Shown one piece after another: positions 1 to 12,139 of a DNA stretch of 64,000 nt. The stretch is from Procambarus clarkii. Taxonomy: Eukaryota; Arthropoda; Malacostraca; Decapoda; Cambaridae. Made by a program: the position numbers and the translations under genes. How positions within the stretch are numbered: position 1 is the first letter of the stretch; each line of letters opens with the position of its first letter. Below the pieces are notes generated by a model. That model was not told the origin of the DNA. It was given only the letters and a program-made list of their open reading frames with translations, and ran no database searches. The DNA lies in assembly GCF_040958095.1 (NCBI RefSeq), contig NC_091219.1:25026202-25090201 (forward strand), in the 5' to 3' direction.

Positions 1-98
1 TCCGTCCTGGACCATTCTCAAGTCGATTGAGAATGGTCCAGGACGGACCGAAACGTCGTTGTCGTCCCTTCACCTACTAGTGTGTGGTTTGGTCAACA
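1..98. repeat. Foldback repeat terminus with a perfect 21-bp hairpin (family FB1)
   Basis: Positions 1-21 and 27-47 are exact reverse complements around the 5-base loop gtcga. The following bases (ccgaaacgtcgttg to gtgtggtttggtcaac) recur at 37.8 kb, 39.0 kb and 54.9 kb, so this is one edge of a dispersed repeat that begins before the window. The recurring core is acgtttcggtccgtcctgg. The class is unknown. Confidence 0.7.
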
Positions 99-902
<804 letters not shown>

Positions 903-903
<1 letters not shown>

Positions 904-1013
904 CCCGGTCCTCGACTAGGCCTCCACCCCTAGGAAGTAGCCCGTGACAGCTGACTAACTCCCAGGTACCTATTTACTGCTAGGTAACAGGGGCATTCAG
1001 GGTGAAAGGCCAC
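903..1013 (-). mobile_element. SINE-A fragment (tail and body, no tRNA head)
   Basis: On the minus strand this matches the body of SINE-A, the tRNA-headed SINE best seen complete at 27384-27640. Shared phrases include ggtacctatttactgctagg and ggcccggtcctcgac. The tRNA-like head is missing; the copy stops at ggtgaaag. Confidence 0.75.
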
Positions 1014-1049
1014 CACAAAAACTTGCTAACCAACCAGCAGGAATACTTT

Positions 1050-1142
1050 TTAGGCCTAGATATAGTTCAGAACTATATCTATAGTTCAGAACTATACCTA
1101 TAGTTCAGAACTATATCTATATGCAGATGTAGTTCAGAACCA
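1050..1142. repeat. Short tandem palindromic repeat
   Basis: The 17-base palindrome TATAGTTCAGAACTATA recurs about three times with short spacers, followed by a shorter half copy. Its function is unknown; it may be a micro-foldback repeat. Confidence 0.7.
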
Positions 1143-2093
<951 letters not shown>

Positions 2094-2385
2094 CACATCC
2101 TCCACTGAGGTGTTGTTAACACTGTCCGCTCCAATACACCAAAAACACGTAAAATTACACCTTTTCTTCGGAGCGCTCGTGTACCCAATCTTAGCCCAGC
2201 TGTTAAGGACCTTTTGATAACTTTACCCCAAGAAGACCCTCAGTTGTGCTTCAAGAAAAACAGGTAATTAAGATTTTTTTTTTTACAGGTGAGACGAACT
2301 TTATAGATGGGAAGCTTTGTGGCCACGTGACGCCAAAGGAACTTTTTTTTCATAGGTGAGACAAGGGAGGCGGTTATTATGGTTT

Positions 2386-2388
<3 letters not shown>

Positions 2389-2423
<35 letters not shown>

Positions 2424-2438
2424 ACACACACACACACC
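2389..2438. repeat. (CA)n microsatellite
   Basis: 50 bp CA tract with one CATA interruption. It abuts the 3' tail of a SINE-A copy. Confidence 0.95.
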
Positions 2439-2705
2439 TGGGGGAGGTTATCTTGAGATGATTTCGGGGCTTAGCATCCCCGCGGCCCGGTCCTCGACCA
2501 GGCCTCCTTTTTGTTACACAACCTCCAGGAAGCAGCAGCCCGTAGCAGCTGTCTAACCCCCAGGTACCTATTTACTGCTAGGTAACAGGTGGCATCAGAT
2601 TGAAAGAAACATTTTGCCCATTTGTCTCTGCCTCCACCAGGGATCGAACCCGGAACCTCAGGACTACGAATCCGAAGCGCTGTCCACCCAGCTGTCAGGC
2701 GCCGT
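2439..2705 (-). mobile_element. SINE-A copy, nearly full length
   Basis: Read on the minus strand, the tRNA-like head lies at 2640-2705 with a B-box-like gggatcgaacccgg segment. It is followed by the body (acctatttactgctaggtaa) and the conserved tail gccccgaaatcatctcaag (2445-2475). The head differs from the copy at 6041-6282, so at least two head variants exist. Confidence 0.85.
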
Positions 2706-2727
2706 AAGATTAACCCAACAATCTCCC

Positions 2728-2930
2728 TTCCTGTTCTCTCCCTCCCTTCCACCCTCCACTTTCCCTTCTCTACCATTTCTCTCATTTTCCTTTCATATTC
2801 CCCATTTCTCATTTACATCTTCCTCTACTTTCCCCTCAACCCCCCCCCCCCACCTCTCTCCACTCCCCTCAACTCTCCCCCCCCCTCTCTCAGACCCCCC
2901 CCCCTCTCAGTCCCCGCCACATTAAGACAG
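2728..2930. repeat. Polypyrimidine (C/T-rich) tract
   Basis: About 200 bp almost purely pyrimidine on the plus strand, including long C runs. The overlapping proline/serine open frames are compositional artefacts. Confidence 0.85.
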
Positions 2931-3072
2931 TGTAGGGCCCAAGCTAGCAGCCACCGGGGGGTAATAGAGACCTTGTCAACAGGACCATATACACCTGCAC
3001 ACACACACACACTACACATCTGCACTAGTGTCTTGCTACCTGCAGTTACCGGCGGCTGCAGGTGTGTGTGTG

Positions 3073-3180
<108 letters not shown>

Positions 3181-3514
3181 ATGCGACAGTGCTCCTTCTT
3201 TTTGGTCAGCTTTCCAACAGAATCAGTATAGTTCTTGACAGCGTCTCAGTATAATGCTTGACAGCGTCTCAGTGATCTTAAATGCACCACAATAAATATG
3301 CCTTCACGGATTTTATATACCCTATATCCCCCCCCCCCCCACGCCTCCATAGCCTATACGAGTGGCTGTAAGTCATACGCTCTATACAGAATCATACATA
3401 TTCAATATCACACACACACACACGCGAGATTCAAGCCCAGACGTGTATTGTGGTGTATAGAATGATACGAAGATTAATACTGACCATTACGTCTCAAGAG
3501 AGCGGTAAATCCTC

Positions 3515-3572
3515 TCCAAGGGGAGGTTGAGCTTCGGCTCTTCGGTTCCGCCTCTCGACTGTCAGTCAACTG
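3515..3572 (-). mobile_element. CR1-like LINE 3' UTR scrap
   Basis: The phrases ggttgagcttcggctctt and ccgcctctcgactgtcagtc match the 3' UTR of the LINE family seen at 25750-26420. Only about 60 bp remain. Confidence 0.55.
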
Positions 3573-3591
3573 GAAATGTATGACTCCACAA

Positions 3592-3779
3592 TGACGTGTC
3601 CACCTACCACAATCATGTGTCCACCTACCACAATCATGTGTCCACCTACCACAATTATGTGTCCACCTACCACAATGACGTGTCCACCTACCACAATCAT
3701 GTGTCCACCTACCACAATCACGTGTCCACCTACCACAATCACGTGTCCACCTACCACAATCACGTGTCAACCTACCACA
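3592..3779. repeat. 21-bp minisatellite, about 9 copies
   Basis: The unit is tgtccacctaccacaatcac plus g, with substitutions between copies. The unit is seven codons, so all six frames stay open; the resulting open frames are not considered genes. Confidence 0.95.
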
Positions 3780-3942
3780 GTTTTGTAAGGGAAGTTGTGG
3801 AGGGGGTTTGGAGAAGAGGGAGGAGGAGGAGTAGTGGAGAAGAAAGAGTAGTAGAGGAGAGGGGGTGGGGATGAAGGGGGAGGGAGGGAGTTGTGGAATG
3901 GAGGGAGTAGAAAAGGAAAGGGAGGGAATTGCGGAAGAAGTA

Positions 3943-3980
<38 letters not shown>
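3780..3980. repeat. Purine-rich tract ending in (GA)n
   Basis: GGA/GAGG-rich sequence passes into a 37-bp GA microsatellite at 3944-3980. Confidence 0.85.
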
Positions 3981-3984
<4 letters not shown>

Positions 3985-4051
3985 GCTGAGGAATGAGCAA
4001 ATATGGCAGGAATTCTAGAGACAATCGCAGTTCACCCTGACTGGGGGGAGG
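3981..4051 (+). repeat. 71-bp cassette, copy 1, beside a GA tract
   Basis: attagctgaggaatgagcaa to ccctgactggggggag is repeated essentially identically at 4577-4647. In both places it immediately follows a GA tract, so the duplicated unit probably included the microsatellite. Confidence 0.9.
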
Positions 4052-4150
4052 AGATTTGGTGTGTGTGTGGGGGGGTGGTGGTGTGGGGCTGGGTTTGGGG
4101 GGGAGAGAAAAAGTCGTACACAGCCGAGCGGAAGTCATGAGAAGCTGCAG

Positions 4151-4180
4151 AAACAACAACAACAACAACAACAACAACAG
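4151..4180. repeat. (AAC)n trinucleotide repeat
   Basis: About ten AAC units. Confidence 0.95.
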
Positions 4181-4469
4181 CACAAAAACATACCCTCACT
4201 CACAAACGTAAATATCAGTAATATCTAAAAAAAAAAGACAAAAATATATGCACTGCTGAAATAGAACTTGGAAAAATATCCTTAAAAAAAAATCCTCGTT
4301 GCAATATTTTTCATCCTCAATAGAGCCCAAAATCTGTGCCTCGGAGCCCCACAATCCTGCAACATGAAAAGTCACCAGAATAAGTCAGCTTTTTAATTTC
4401 CCACAGGAAAATTATTGCCTGCAACGGATCCTGACCCGCCGGCTGGAAGCTTCGGGGGGAGGAGGAGGA

Positions 4470-4647
<178 letters not shown>

Positions 4648-4741
4648 AGGAAGATGGGACATGTTAAAAGTGGCTGCTCATTTACCATCGTGACCTTGGT
4701 GTAACCAGAAAACAAATTATTGCCTGGAACAGGCTCAGACT

Positions 4742-4752
4742 TTGACTGACTG

Positions 4753-4797
<45 letters not shown>

Positions 4798-4798
4798 G
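4742..4798. repeat. (TGGC)n tetranucleotide repeat
   Basis: About 13 units of ctgg/ctgac-type tetramers, mostly GGCT. Confidence 0.95.
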
Positions 4799-4913
4799 CG
4801 CCTACTGGATCTTGCCTGAGTAGTTGACTGGCTTATAATTGGTTGTTGGACCATGGCTGCTTGCTTGACAGCTCCTTTCCTGGTTAACTTGCTCTTGGCC
4901 GGGTGTCTTCCAG

Positions 4914-5798
4914 ACTGGCCGGTTCCTGACTGGCAGACTGGCCGGTTCCTGAGTGGCAGACTGGCCGGTTCCTGAGTGGCAGACTGGCCGGTTCCTGAGT
5001 CGCAGACTGGCCGGTTCCTGAGTGGCAGACTGGCCGGTTCCTGAGTGGCAGACTGGCCGGTTCCTGAGTGGCAGACTGGCCGGTTCCTGAGTGGCAGACT
5101 GGCCGGTTCCTGAGTGGCAGACTGGCCGGTTCCTGAGTGGCAGACTGGCCGGTTCCTGAGTGGCAGACTGGCCGGTTCCTGAGTGGCAGACTGGCCGGTT
5201 CCTGAGTGGCAGACTGGCCGGTTCCTGAGTGGCAGACTGGCCGGTTCCTGAGTGGCAGACTGGCCGGTTCCTGAGTGGCAGACTGGCCGGTTCCTGAGTG
5301 GCAGACTGGCCGGTTCCTGAGTGGCAGACTGGCCGGTTCCTGAGTGGCAGACTGGCCGGTTCCTGAGTGGCAGACTGGCCGGTTCCTGAGTGGCAGACTG
5401 GCCGGTTCCTGAGTGGCAGACTGGCCGGTTCCTGAGTGGCAGACTGGCCGGTTCCTGAGTGGCAGACTGGCCGGTTCCTGAGTGGCAGACTGGCCGGTTC
5501 CTGAGTGGCAGACTGGCCGGTTCCTGAGTGGCAGACTGGCCGGTTCCTGAGTGGCAGACTGGCCGGTTCCTGAGTGGCAGACTGGCCGGTTCCTGAGTGG
5601 CAGACTGGCCGGTTCCTGAGTGGCAGACTGGCCGGTTCCTGAGTGGCAGACTGGCCGGTTCCTGAGTGGCAGACTGGCCGGTTCCTGAGTGGCAGACTGG
5701 CCGGTTCCTGAGTGGCAGACTGGCCGGTTCCTGAGTGGCAGACTGGCCGGTTCCTGAGTGGCAGACTGGCCGGTTCCTGAGTGGCAGACTGGCCGGTT
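4914..5798. repeat. 23-bp minisatellite, about 38 copies
   Basis: The unit reads ctggccggttcctgagtggc followed by aga. The copies are nearly identical; visible variants sit at the left end (gactggc and gagtcgc in place of gagtggc). Because 23 is not a multiple of three, successive copies move through all three frames and each minus-strand frame encodes the same 23-residue periodic peptide. This explains the two long open frames of 350-359 codons, which I do not call genes. Confidence 0.97.
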
Positions 5799-5938
5799 CC
5801 CTTACCCTTCCCACAGCTCATGAAGTACCCCACTAGTTTTCCCCTGGAACACAACCAGACAATCGGTTAGCAACCAGGTACCAAGTACCAGGTACACTTT
5901 CCTGAGTGATCATGGGGCAAACAGTCACGGGTTTGCAC

Positions 5939-6004
5939 CCAGTCAATCCTCCTTGGCCGGGATTCGAACGCAGGGCGAGTGTCGTATTACTACGCCACGA
6001 GGGA
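5939..6004 (-). mobile_element. SINE-G tRNA-like head fragment
   Basis: On the minus strand a tRNA-like segment with an A-box-like ggcgtagtaatacg region and a B-box-like gttcgaatccc. It matches the heads of the SINE-G copies at 43042-43290 and 47972-48232. Confidence 0.6.
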
Positions 6005-6040
6005 CAATGTGAGTTGCTTCTATTAAGCATGGGACCATCT

Positions 6041-6282
6041 TGAGGTTATCTTGAGATGATTTCGGGGCTTTAGTGTCCCCGCGGCCCGGTCCTCGACCAG
6101 GCCTCCACCCCCAGGAAGCAGCCCGTGACAGCTGACTAACACCCAGGTACCTATTTTACTGCTAGGTAACAGGGGCATAGGGTGAAAGAAACTCTGCCCA
6201 TTGTTTCTCGCCGGCGCCCGGGATCGAACCCGGGACCACAGGATCACAAGTCCAGTGTGCTGTCCGCTCGGCCGACCAGGAT
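6041..6282 (-). mobile_element. SINE-A copy
   Basis: Minus-strand SINE with a tRNA-like head at 6218-6282 (B-box-like gggttcgatcccgg), body phrases shared with 27384-27640, and the tail gatgatttcggggc at 6055-6068. Confidence 0.85.
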
Positions 6283-6655
6283 CTCAAGAGGACCTGACTC
6301 TACACACTGGACCAGCATCTCAAGAGGACCTGACTCTACACACTGGACCAGGATCTCAAGAGGGCCTGACTCTACACACTGGACCAGCATCTCAAGAGGA
6401 CCTGACTCTACACACTGGACCAGGATCTCAAGAGGGCCTGACTCTACACACTGGACCAGCATCTCAAGAGGGCCTGACTCTACACACTGGACCAGCATCT
6501 CAAGAGGACCTGACTATGTACTGGACCAGGATCTCAAGAGGACCTGACTCTACACACTGGACCAGGATCTCTAGAGGACCTGACTCTACACACTGGACCG
6601 GCATCTCAAGAGGACCTGACTATGTACTGGACCGGCATCTCAATAGGACCTGACT
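6279..6655. repeat. 36-bp minisatellite, about 10 copies
   Basis: The unit begins tctcaagaggacctgact and continues to ctggaccagca. Some units are shortened (ctgactatgtactggacc). It starts at the last bases of the SINE-A head, so the repeat seeded at the SINE boundary. Its 12-codon period keeps frames open; no gene is called. Confidence 0.95.
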
Positions 6656-6825
6656 CCATGCACGGGACCATCATTGCAGAGAGACCTGACTACTTATCTA
6701 CAATTGGAGCACAAATCGTGGCAATGTAATTGATATGATTACCTTCAGAATATTTGGCAAAAATAATGAGAAATGCAGATTGTTGTCATGGTAACGGGAT
6801 GCTGTGTGTGTTTGTGTGTGTATCA

Positions 6826-6958
6826 CCTAGTTGTGCTTGCGGGGGGTTGAGCTTTGGCTCTTTGGTCCCGCCTCTCAACTGGTGTACAGATTCCTTAACC
6901 TACTGGGCTCTAACATCAGTTACCTACTGATGTCTGACATCAGGTACCTGTGTACATC
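6826..6958 (-). mobile_element. CR1-like LINE 3' end fragment
   Basis: Matches the LINE 3' UTR at 25750-25860 (cacctagttgtgcttgcggg, tttggtcccgcctctcaac). It is truncated at about 6958, where the PLE fragment begins. Confidence 0.75.
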
Positions 6959-6960
6959 TG

Positions 6961-7908
6961 CAGGAGCTGAAGGAGGCATTTGAGCAGAATTCTGTGTTGC
7001 GTTTCACTAACGAGATGGAGAAGGATGGGAAGCTGCCCTTTCTAGATTTAACAGTCATGGAAAGGAGCGGAGTTTTCCACACTGCAGTCTACACTAAGGA
7101 AACAAACATAGGAATGTGCCTGAATGCCAACAGTGACTGCCCAGACAGGTACAAGAGGAGTGTTGTTAACGCATACGTCGACCGTGCTCTCAGCCACAGC
7201 TCAGAATGGAAGCAAGTCGACGAAGAACTCTGTAGGGTAAGGCAGGTCCTAGTCAATAACGGCTTCTCCAATGGTTTCGTCGAAGACATCATAAGAAGGA
7301 AAGTGAAAAGCCATGCAACCTCTGAAGAGACAACTAACACAACACCTATACCCCCTATTAGACTATTTTACAGGAACTTCTTTTCCACAGCTCATAAAAC
7401 GGAGGAAAGAGTCCTGAAAGATATTGTTAATAGAAACGTTATCCCAACAGACAAAAATCAGAAGATACAACTGACAATTTACTATAAAACCAAAAAAACG
7501 GCCAGCCTACTCATGAGAAACTCTCCAGACACAAAACAGAACGTTTTAAAAGAGACCAACGTCGTCTATGCCTTCAAATGCCCTCTTGGGGATTGTAAGC
7601 CTCAAAAAACTCAGTATATAGGCTAGACAACAACATCTCTTTCCAGGCGTTTAACGATGCATAAGCAACAGGGCTCCATTAAGGAACATATAGCCTCTTC
7701 CCACAACAAAACCATCACCAGAGAAATCTTAGCAAACAACACAGAAATGATCGATAGATACAGCGATAGCAGGCGGCTCGACGTCTGCGAGGCACTACAC
7801 ATCAAGAAGTCAACACCAGCAATCAACAGCCAATTAATGCACAACTATATTCTACCCACTTCAAGACTCCGCTCCAATATAGAAGCATCAAGAAATAGGG
7901 GCCAATAA
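6961..7908 (+). pseudogene. Penelope-like element ORF fragment: RT C-terminus plus GIY-YIG endonuclease, with a nonsense codon
   Basis: The reading frame from 6961 to 7908 encodes the C-terminal part of a Penelope-like retroelement protein. The first ~150 residues, including KLPFLDL, correspond to the end of the reverse transcriptase domain and thumb. A pair of cysteines (CPLGDC, about 7581-7598) precedes the endonuclease core QYIG (7612-7623), as is usual in PLE proteins. Immediately after the glycine of the GIY-YIG signature an in-frame TAG (7624-7626) interrupts the frame, which then continues in frame with SLSRRLTMHKQQGSIKEHI to a stop at 7909. The N-terminal and catalytic RT parts are missing (5' truncation, typical of retrotransposition), so the copy is dead. 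Assignment rests on the QYIG/SLSRR pattern and the PLE 3' tail that follows. Confidence 0.88.
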
Positions 7909-8689
<781 letters not shown>

Positions 8690-8900
8690 AAATTGTCTTT
8701 GAAAATGTTTAGAAGTGTCTTGCGAAACGCTTCTTGGCGTCAGACCATAAATAGAGTGTGAAAATGATCTTTGGAGAGTTACTTTTTCAACTACCCTCGA
8801 CAGGGAAGAAAAATATAAGAAATACTGAAAAGATTCGTGTTAGAATCATTGATCTTACCCTTTCGGTCATATTCAACAGTATATACGATATATATATGAC
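8690..8900 (+). mobile_element. Second, diverged PLE 3' tail
   Basis: Aligns by eye with 8094-8280 (gtctttgaaaatgt, gcgaaacgc, ggcgtcagacc, attcgtgttagaatc, tttcggtcatatt). It is clearly more diverged, so it represents another PLE subfamily or an older insertion. Confidence 0.7.
8695..8745 (+). ncRNA. Hammerhead-ribozyme-like motif (copy 2, diverged)
   Basis: The outer helix GTCT/AGAC, the GAAA segment and the ACGC/GCGT helix before GTC are retained, although intervening bases differ from copy 1. The middle helix is weak here. Confidence 0.35.
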
Positions 8901-8974
8901 AATATCCTAACTCCGCACAATACATAATATAACAGCTATATTCTGTATTCTGATAAACACCTCCAAAGAATACC

Positions 8975-9020
8975 TGAAAAGCCCCGAAATCATTTCAAGA
9001 TAACCTCAAGATAACCCCCT
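8975..9020 (+). mobile_element. SINE-A tail fragment
   Basis: Contains aagccccgaaatcatttcaa followed by gataacctcaagataacc, the SINE-A 3' end. Just beyond it, 9040-9062 carries a scrap of the FB1 core (acgtttcggtccatcctg). Confidence 0.6.
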
Positions 9021-9159
9021 ATCGTACGAGTGTGAATGGAAGTGACAACGTTTCGGTCCATCCTGCGCCCTTACGTACATAGTGACTTGTCCACGTAGAC
9101 CATTTTCGGCGCAGGAGAGCTGGATAGAGGCGCTATCCCGGGAGGATAACAGCTGGGTG

Positions 9160-9325
9160 CCTCCAGGGCGCGGCGCTATAGTGGGGTCCGAGCAGGCTTC
9201 AGGTCTGGGAGGCCTTGCCACACACACAGGCAGCGTCTGGGATGCTCTTGGACGCAGGTTCGAATCCTCGTCACGGCCCTTGGGGATTTGTTCAGAGTGT
9301 GTAGCTTTTATTAAGTACATGGCGA
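9160..9325 (+). mobile_element. SINE-D (tRNA-headed) copy
   Basis: The B-box-like caggttcgaatcc and the following tcgtcacggcccttggg are shared with copies at 15772-15862 and 18848-18912 (minus). The 3' part (agtgtgtagcttttattaag) has no match elsewhere in the window. Confidence 0.6.
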
Positions 9326-9638
9326 ACCATGGGGGTTCAGGCGCGTGTCTGGGAGGAACCAGAACGCTGGTTCTATGGTTCTATACCGCCCCGTCCTCTC
9401 TCAACCATCCCCCCTCCCTCCCCCCTCCATCCTAATCAAATCTTCCAGCATCGATTCTTTTGCCACAAAAGCCCTAATTCAGACTTGTCAATTCCCTCGT
9501 CGCCCGGCCGAATATATCCCGGCCAACTTTATTTGAATTTGCTAGACTTGGACTGCTTCATTTCTCAGCCTTTTAACAGTGTCCGGAAATTTTTTTTTTC
9601 GTCCATTATAAAAGGCTGACCAAGTCGTCTTGCTGGGA

Positions 9639-9640
<2 letters not shown>
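9326..9640. other. Unassigned sequence
   Basis: C-rich stretch at 9395-9432 and a T run at 9590. No gene recognised. Confidence 0.3.

Positions 9641-9694
<54 letters not shown>
9641..9694. repeat. (TA)n microsatellite
   Basis: Pure TA repeat bounding the left side of the SINE-C inverted cluster. Confidence 0.98.
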
Positions 9695-9695
<1 letters not shown>

Positions 9696-10155
9696 CTGAA
9701 AACTCACACCCCAGAAGTGACTCGAACCCATACTCCCAGAAGCAACGCATCTGGTATGTACAAGACGCCTTAATCCACTTGACCATCACGACCGGACAAA
9801 ATGAGGTGATAGCCGAGGCTATTTGAACCACCCCACCGCCGGCACTCGGATAGTTATCTTGGGCATAGCATTTTACCAAATCACCTCATTCTTTGGGGCA
9901 ACACGTGAGGAACACAAATGCGAACAAGCCTGAATGGTCCCCAGGACATATGCAACTGAAAACTCACACCCCAGAAGTGACTCGAACCCATACTCCCAGA
10001 AGCAACGCATCTGGTATGTACAAGACGCCTTAATCCACTTGACCATCACGACCGGACAAAATGAGGTGATAGCCGAGGCTATTTGAACCACCCCACCGCC
10101 GGCACTCGGATAGTTATCTTGGGCATAGCATTTTACCAAATCACCTCATTCAAAA
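9695..10155 (-). mobile_element. SINE-C, two tandem copies on minus strand (left arm of palindrome)
   Basis: Each copy is a tRNA-like unit. On the minus strand it reads ggtcgtgatggtcaagtgga (A-box-like) and gggttcgagtcac (B-box-like), then ttctggggtgtgagttttca. Copies span about 9695-9893 and 9955-10153, joined by a 61-bp linker. They are virtually identical to each other and to the plus-strand pair that follows. Confidence 0.85.
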
Positions 10156-10170
10156 TGCTATGCTATGCCA

Positions 10171-10639
10171 ATGCTATGCCCAAGATAACTATCCGAGTGC
10201 CGGCGGTGGGGTGGTTCAAATAGCCTCGGCTATCACCTCATTTTGTCCGGTCGTGATGGTCAAGTGGATTAAGGCGTCTTGTACATACCAGATGCGTTGC
10301 TTCTGGGAGTATGGGTTCGAGTCACTTCTGGGGTGTGAGTTTTCAGTTGCATATGTCCTGGGGACCATTCAGGCTTGTTCGCATTTGTGTTCCTCACGTG
10401 TTGCCCCAAAGAATGAGGTGATTTGGTAAAATGCTATGCCCAAGATAACTATCCGAGTGCCGGCGGTGGGGTGGTTCAAATAGCCTCGGCTATCACCTCA
10501 TTTTGTCCGGTCGTGATGGTCAAGTGGATTAAGGCGACTTGTACATACCAGATGCGTTGCTTCTGGGAGTATGGGTTCGAGTCACTTCTGGGGTGTGAGT
10601 TTTCAGTTGCATATGTCCTGGGGACCATTCAGGCTTGTT

Positions 10640-10643
<4 letters not shown>
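10171..10643 (+). mobile_element. SINE-C, two tandem copies on plus strand (right arm of palindrome)
   Basis: Mirror of 9695-10155 with the same two-copy arrangement and linker. One visible substitution is gcgactt in place of gcgtctt. The axis at about 10156-10170 holds a stuttered catgctatgctatgccaatg sequence. Confidence 0.85.
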
Positions 10644-10737
<94 letters not shown>

Positions 10738-10751
10738 TATATATATATATA
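10644..10751. repeat. (TA)n microsatellite
   Basis: About 105 bp TA tract between the SINE-C palindrome and the PLE palindrome. Confidence 0.98.
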
Positions 10752-11149
10752 TTATTAAATATGACCGAAAAAGTAAGATTAATAATTCTAACACGAATTT
10801 TCTCAATCTTTCGTACATTACGCTTCACTGTTGGAGGTAAATCAAAAATCACTTCTCCAAAATTCATTTTTATTTCTAGTCTGACGCGACACGGGCGCGT
10901 TTCGTAAAACTTATTACATTTTCAAAGACTTCACAAATACACAACTGATTAGAACTTACGTCTCTCTGATATTATATCTACATTTGAGTGAGGTGGGAAG
11001 GGTGATGTGGCATTAACACAAGACAGAACAGGAGGGGATATTAATAGGGTATTAAAAGTATCAACACAAGACAGAACAGAAACAATGGGTATTGAATAGA
11101 AGTGTTTGTAGAAAGCCTATTGGTCCATATTTCTTGATGCTTCTATATT
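10752..11149 (-). mobile_element. PLE 3' end, left arm of an inverted repeat
   Basis: Minus-strand copy of the PLE tail: the terminus attattaaatatgaccgaaa at 10752 and the end of the PLE ORF sequence near 11150. It is almost perfectly mirrored by 11198-11598. A hammerhead-like motif lies at 10878-10930. Confidence 0.85.
10878..10930 (-). ncRNA. Hammerhead-ribozyme-like motif (copy 3)
   Basis: Same helices as copy 1 read on the minus strand: AGTCT/AGACT outer helix, GTAA/TTAC, GAAA, then ACGC/GCGT before GTC. The loop between the last helix strands differs from copy 1, while the helix-forming bases are kept. Confidence 0.42.
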
Positions 11150-11197
11150 GGAGCGGAGTCTTGAGGTGGGTAGAATATAGTTGTGTATATAGAAGCA

Positions 11198-11629
11198 ATA
11201 TAGAAGCATCAAGAAATATGGACCAATAGGCTTTCTACAAACACTTCTATTCAATACCCATTGTTTCTGTTCTGTCTTGTGTTGATACTTTTAATACCCT
11301 ATTAATATCCCCTCCTGTTCTGTCTTGTGTTAATGCCACATCACCCTTCCCACCTCACTCAAATGTAGATATAATATCAGAGAGACGTAAGTTCTAATCA
11401 GTTGTGTATTTGTGAAGTCTTTGAAAATGTAATAAGTTTTACGAAACGCGCCCGTGTCGCGTCAGACTAGAAATAAAAATGAATTTTGGAGAAGTGATTT
11501 TTGATTTACCTCCAACAGTGAAGCGTAATGTACGAAAGATTGAGAAAATTCGTGTTAGAATTATTAATCTTACTTTTTCGGTCATATTTAATAATATATG
11601 TCTACAGGAAAGACTGCTATCAAAATATA

Positions 11630-11640
<11 letters not shown>
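11198..11640 (+). mobile_element. PLE 3' end, right arm, joined to a presumed PLE 5' start
   Basis: Mirror copy of 10752-11149, ending ttcggtcatatttaataata at about 11598. It is followed directly by tgtctacaggaaagactgct and (TA)n. The same junction occurs at 33456-33515. A hammerhead-like motif lies at 11416-11468. Confidence 0.8.
11416..11468 (+). ncRNA. Hammerhead-ribozyme-like motif (copy 4)
   Basis: Sequence equals copy 3 on the opposite strand, as expected for palindrome arms. Confidence 0.42.

Positions 11641-11720
<80 letters not shown>
11641..11720. repeat. (TA)n microsatellite
   Basis: About 85 bp pure TA tract. Confidence 0.98.
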
Positions 11721-11722
<2 letters not shown>

Positions 11723-11815
11723 ACCTCCCTATTTCCTTGACTTCCTCCGTTATACTGTTATCTGGAAATTGGTTAATTTTGGCTTTCAGTCTTGTGTTTA
11801 CGATGTTCTGATATA
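11721..11815 (-). pseudogene. Possible PLE upstream ORF fragment
   Basis: The minus-strand frame contains NTRLKAKINQFPDNSITEEV, a helical charged peptide of the kind found N-terminal to the RT in PLE proteins. It sits beside PLE tails, so a PLE origin is inferred. It is only about 30 residues long. Confidence 0.4.
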
Positions 11816-12139
11816 TGGGGGAAATGGTTTTCTCCCTGGATAAAGCCTCTATCACCCCGGGATAAAGCCTCTCCCACGAGGAAGGCTTACAGATTACAGA
11901 AAACAAACGTTGACAGAGGTACGATAATGGAGCTCGCGTTCGATATCTTGGCGACTCGGGAAGGCTATAAAATTAAAAAAAATAGACTGAAAGAAATTCC
12001 CAAACACAAATCTTTTAGTGTTTCTGTAAAAATTTCGGCTTGAAATTTTGGAAAATAGGCTTTTAAATTATATATATATACATCTTATATTTATATATAT
12101 ACAATGTATATAAAATTGTGCAACTTCTATTGCACAATT
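11816..12139. other. Unassigned sequence
   Basis: Contains a doubled ggataaagcctct phrase (11839-11875) and AT-rich DNA. No gene recognised. Confidence 0.3.

Noticed and set aside
4914-5798. CRISPR-like regular repeat spacing
   Set aside because: The units are directly adjacent tandem copies with no variable spacers, and the genome is eukaryotic.
4735-5854. Overlapping open frames of 350-359 codons
   Set aside because: They are generated by the 23-bp minisatellite; all frames read the same periodic peptide.
10160-10640. 89-111 codon frames repeated within SINE-C
   Set aside because: They are identical on both palindrome arms because the SINE is repeated; no coding signature.
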